Shown in pieces: positions 62,323 through 64,000 of a stretch of DNA of 64,000 bases. This DNA is from Blautia coccoides (GTDB taxonomy: Bacteria; Bacillota; Clostridia; Lachnospirales; Lachnospiraceae). The DNA is taken from positions 3,010,501 to 3,074,500 of the forward strand of contig NZ_CP136422.1 of the NCBI RefSeq assembly GCF_034355335.1, given 5' to 3'. Position 1 is the first letter of the stretch, and every line of letters starts with the position of its first letter. A program made the position numbers and the translations under genes. The notes beneath the pieces are model-generated. The model was not told where the DNA came from. It was given only the letters and a program-made list of their open reading frames with translations, and searched no databases.

Positions 62323-64000
62323 CATAAAGTTCTTCCAGTTTTTCCGCTATTTCCGCTTTTTCATTGGCAAGCCGGACACACTCTGCTACATTGACGGCAA
62401 TTTCCGGCTTTTCCATCTCACATTCGATCTCTTTGTCTCTGCTTTCCAGGCGTTCGATGGCTTCCTCTGTCTTTTTCAGTTCATTTTCACGCTTTCTCTG
62501 ACGTGCCTGTTCCTCTTTCTGCTGCTTCCAGTCCAATTTGGTGGCGGAGACGGCTTCTTCCGCCTGTTCCTCCGCCTCTTTCGGGGCATAGATGCGGGTC
62601 AGTTCTTCCCTTTTTTCCATATAGTAATCATAGTTGCCGATATAGTTTACCATGCTTTGGTTGGTCAGCTCCAGGATCCTGGTGGCAGTCCGGTTAATAA
62701 AATACCTGTCATGAGACACATACAGTACAGTTCCCGTGTAATTGCGGAGCGCCTCCTCCAAGATTTCTTTTGACAAAATGTCGAGGTGGTTAGTCGGCTC
62801 ATCCAGGATCAAAAAGTTGGCTTCTGAGAGCATGAGCTTTGCCAGGGATACACGTCCCCGCTCACCGCCGCTCAGAGAGGATATCTTCTTAAATACATCA
62901 TCTCCGGTAAAGAGAAACGCTGCCAGCAGATTGCGGATCTCTGTGTTGGTGAGCTTTGGAAAGTCATCAGAGATTTCCTCAAATATTGTTTTCTCCATAT
63001 GCAGCACGTGATGTTCCTGGTCATAGTAGCCGATATGGACCTTGCTACCCAGATGAAAAACACCGGCATCAGCGGGAACCAGTTCATTTAAAATTTTAAG
63101 GATAGTGGTTTTTCCGGTTCCGTTGTTTCCGATGATGGCCACCCGCTCACCCCGCTTGATGGAAAAGTTCAGATCAGAGAACAGCGGGAGTGAGGGGAAA
63201 GATTTGGTGAGATGTTCCACGGCAAGCACATCTGTACCGCTCTCCACACGAGGTTTCAGATAAATGCGCATGGAGGCGTTCACCTCTGCGGGCTTTTCCA
63301 AAACATCGATCTTATCCAGCATTTTCTCCCGGCTCTCTGCCCGTCTGATGGACTTTTCCCGGTTGAACTGTTTCAGCTTGGCAATGACTTCTTCCTGATG
63401 TTTGATCTCCTGCTGTTGATTGAGATAGGCCTGATAAGCGTCCCTGCGAAGCTGTGCCTTTTTCTCGCTGTAGGCAGAATAATTCCCTGTAAAGGTGCTG
63501 ACTTTCCCGTTGTCAATGTCAATGACCTTTGTCACGATCCTGTCCAGAAAATACCGGTCATGGGAGACGATCAGCACAGCTCCCGGATAGTTCAGCAGAT
63601 AGGTCTCCAGCCAGGAGATAGAATCCATATCCAGATGGTTAGTAGGCTCGTCCAGAAGAATGATATCCGGCTTTGACAGGAGAAGACGACCTAGGGCAAC
63701 CCGTGTTTTCTGTCCTCCCGACAGAGTGGAGATTTCTTTTTCAAAGTCACTTTCAGGAAAGCCAAGGCCTTTCAGAACCCCCACAAGTTCACTCTTATAT
63801 GCGTAGCCGTTCTCCATTTCAAATTCATGGGTCAGACGGGAATAGGTCTCCATAAGGCGTTCCAGCTCTTCCCCGGAAGCGTGCTTCATCTGTTTTTCAA
63901 TCTCTCTCATGTGAAGCTCCATATCCAGAATATGCTGTTTGACCTGGAGCAGAGAGTCATAGATGGTAAGGGCACTGTCCAGTTCCTGGTGCTGGGCCAG
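62300..64000 (-). CDS. ABC-F ATPase, N-terminus beyond window edge
   Basis: 566 residues are visible; the frame remains open to base 64000, so the internal ATG at 63922 is not the start. The first domain lacks its Walker A in this window but shows LSGGQKTRVALGRLLL and IILLDEPTNHLDMDS. An interdomain linker is followed by a second domain with GNNGTGKTTIL, LSGGERGRVSLAKLML and LDEPTNHLDILSK. There are no membrane helices. A charged coiled-coil tail (about the last 80 visible residues) recalls Uup/YdiF. ABC-F proteins act on the ribosome, in translation or antibiotic protection. Which one applies here is not decidable. Confidence 0.9.
   Translation of the reverse strand: MAQHQELDSALTIYDSLLQVKQHILDMELHMREIEKQMKHASGEELERLMETYSRLTHEFEMENGYAYKSELVGVLKGLGFPESDFEKEISTLSGGQKTRVALGRLLLSKPDIILLDEPTNHLDMDSISWLETYLLNYPGAVLIVSHDRYFLDRIVTKVIDIDNGKVSTFTGNYSAYSEKKAQLRRDAYQAYLNQQQEIKHQEEVIAKLKQFNREKSIRRAESREKMLDKIDVLEKPAEVNASMRIYLKPRVESGTDVLAVEHLTKSFPSLPLFSDLNFSIKRGERVAIIGNNGTGKTTILKILNELVPADAGVFHLGSKVHIGYYDQEHHVLHMEKTIFEEISDDFPKLTNTEIRNLLAAFLFTGDDVFKKISSLSGGERGRVSLAKLMLSEANFLILDEPTNHLDILSKEILEEALRNYTGTVLYVSHDRYFINRTATRILELTNQSMVNYIGNYDYYMEKREELTRIYAPKEAEEQAEEAVSATKLDWKQQKEEQARQRKRENELKKTEEAIERLESRDKEIECEMEKPEIAVNVAECVRLANEKAEIAEKLEELYEKWEELA

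Noticed and set aside
1..64000. tRNA, rRNA and CRISPR loci
   Set aside because: No cloverleaf-like gene, rRNA core sequence or spaced repeat array was recognised by eye. A covariance search was not possible, so a single divergent tRNA could be missed.

Overview
The window looks like a chromosome segment of an anaerobic, spore-forming, low-to-mid GC Gram-positive bacterium of the Lachnospiraceae, possibly Blautia-like. The reasons are strong AGGAGG ribosome binding sites, a leucine T-box ahead of leuS, a yicC-remA-gmk-rpoZ-rimO-pgsA-cinA block, RqcH, Csp-like subtilases with a high-cysteine spore-type protein, a Re-citrate synthase candidate beside isocitrate dehydrogenase, and a gut-Clostridia type mobile element. 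The genus is an inference, not a demonstrated fact. No rRNA, tRNA or CRISPR array was recognised.

Layout. 1-9638: an ECF sigma factor with a DUF2461 gene, a large PAS hybrid histidine kinase, and a four-gene Bce-type module (response regulator, short-sensor kinase, ABC ATPase, FtsX-like permease). 9650-14589 (minus strand): tyrA, aroA, a TetR regulator and oleate hydratase. 14858-21549: an EF-G paralogue with altered G-domain motifs, a membrane protein of unknown function, and leuS behind a T-box. 21607-26380: a degenerate mobile element with 20-bp inverted ends, a pMV158/MobV-type oriT, cargo (GNAT, XRE regulator, DUF3795, cysteine-rich VLP protein), a frameshifted MobV relaxase and the C-terminal remnant of a large serine recombinase. 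The last two are joined by an internal deletion.

26445-34658 is the most interesting part: a compact ten-gene chemosensory operon (two divergent CheW-like proteins, CheR, CheY, an MCP, CheC, CheD, a REC-GGDEF diguanylate cyclase, CheA, CheW) with no cheB and no flagellar gene in view. Its gene content resembles the proteobacterial Wsp system, whose output is c-di-GMP, but with CheC/CheD in place of the CheB methylesterase. A membrane GGDEF protein follows. After it comes a pair made of a J-domain-like/TPR protein that lacks the HPD motif and a short Hsp70. 41587-50564 holds an amidohydrolase, rqcH (minus strand) and the housekeeping yicC-to-cinA block. 50629-55243 carries a protein with twelve 11-residue repeats and its partner, small proteins, a cysteine-rich hydrophobic-repeat protein, and two divergent subtilases. 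55363-58676 is a Re-citrate synthase-like/GntR/icd operon with a GntR-type palindrome on its -10 box. The window ends with a CPBP protease, a TetR-ABC exporter operon and a partial ABC-F ATPase.

Start codons were chosen by ribosome binding site spacing and family N-termini. All function calls rest on reading motifs by eye; no database search was run.
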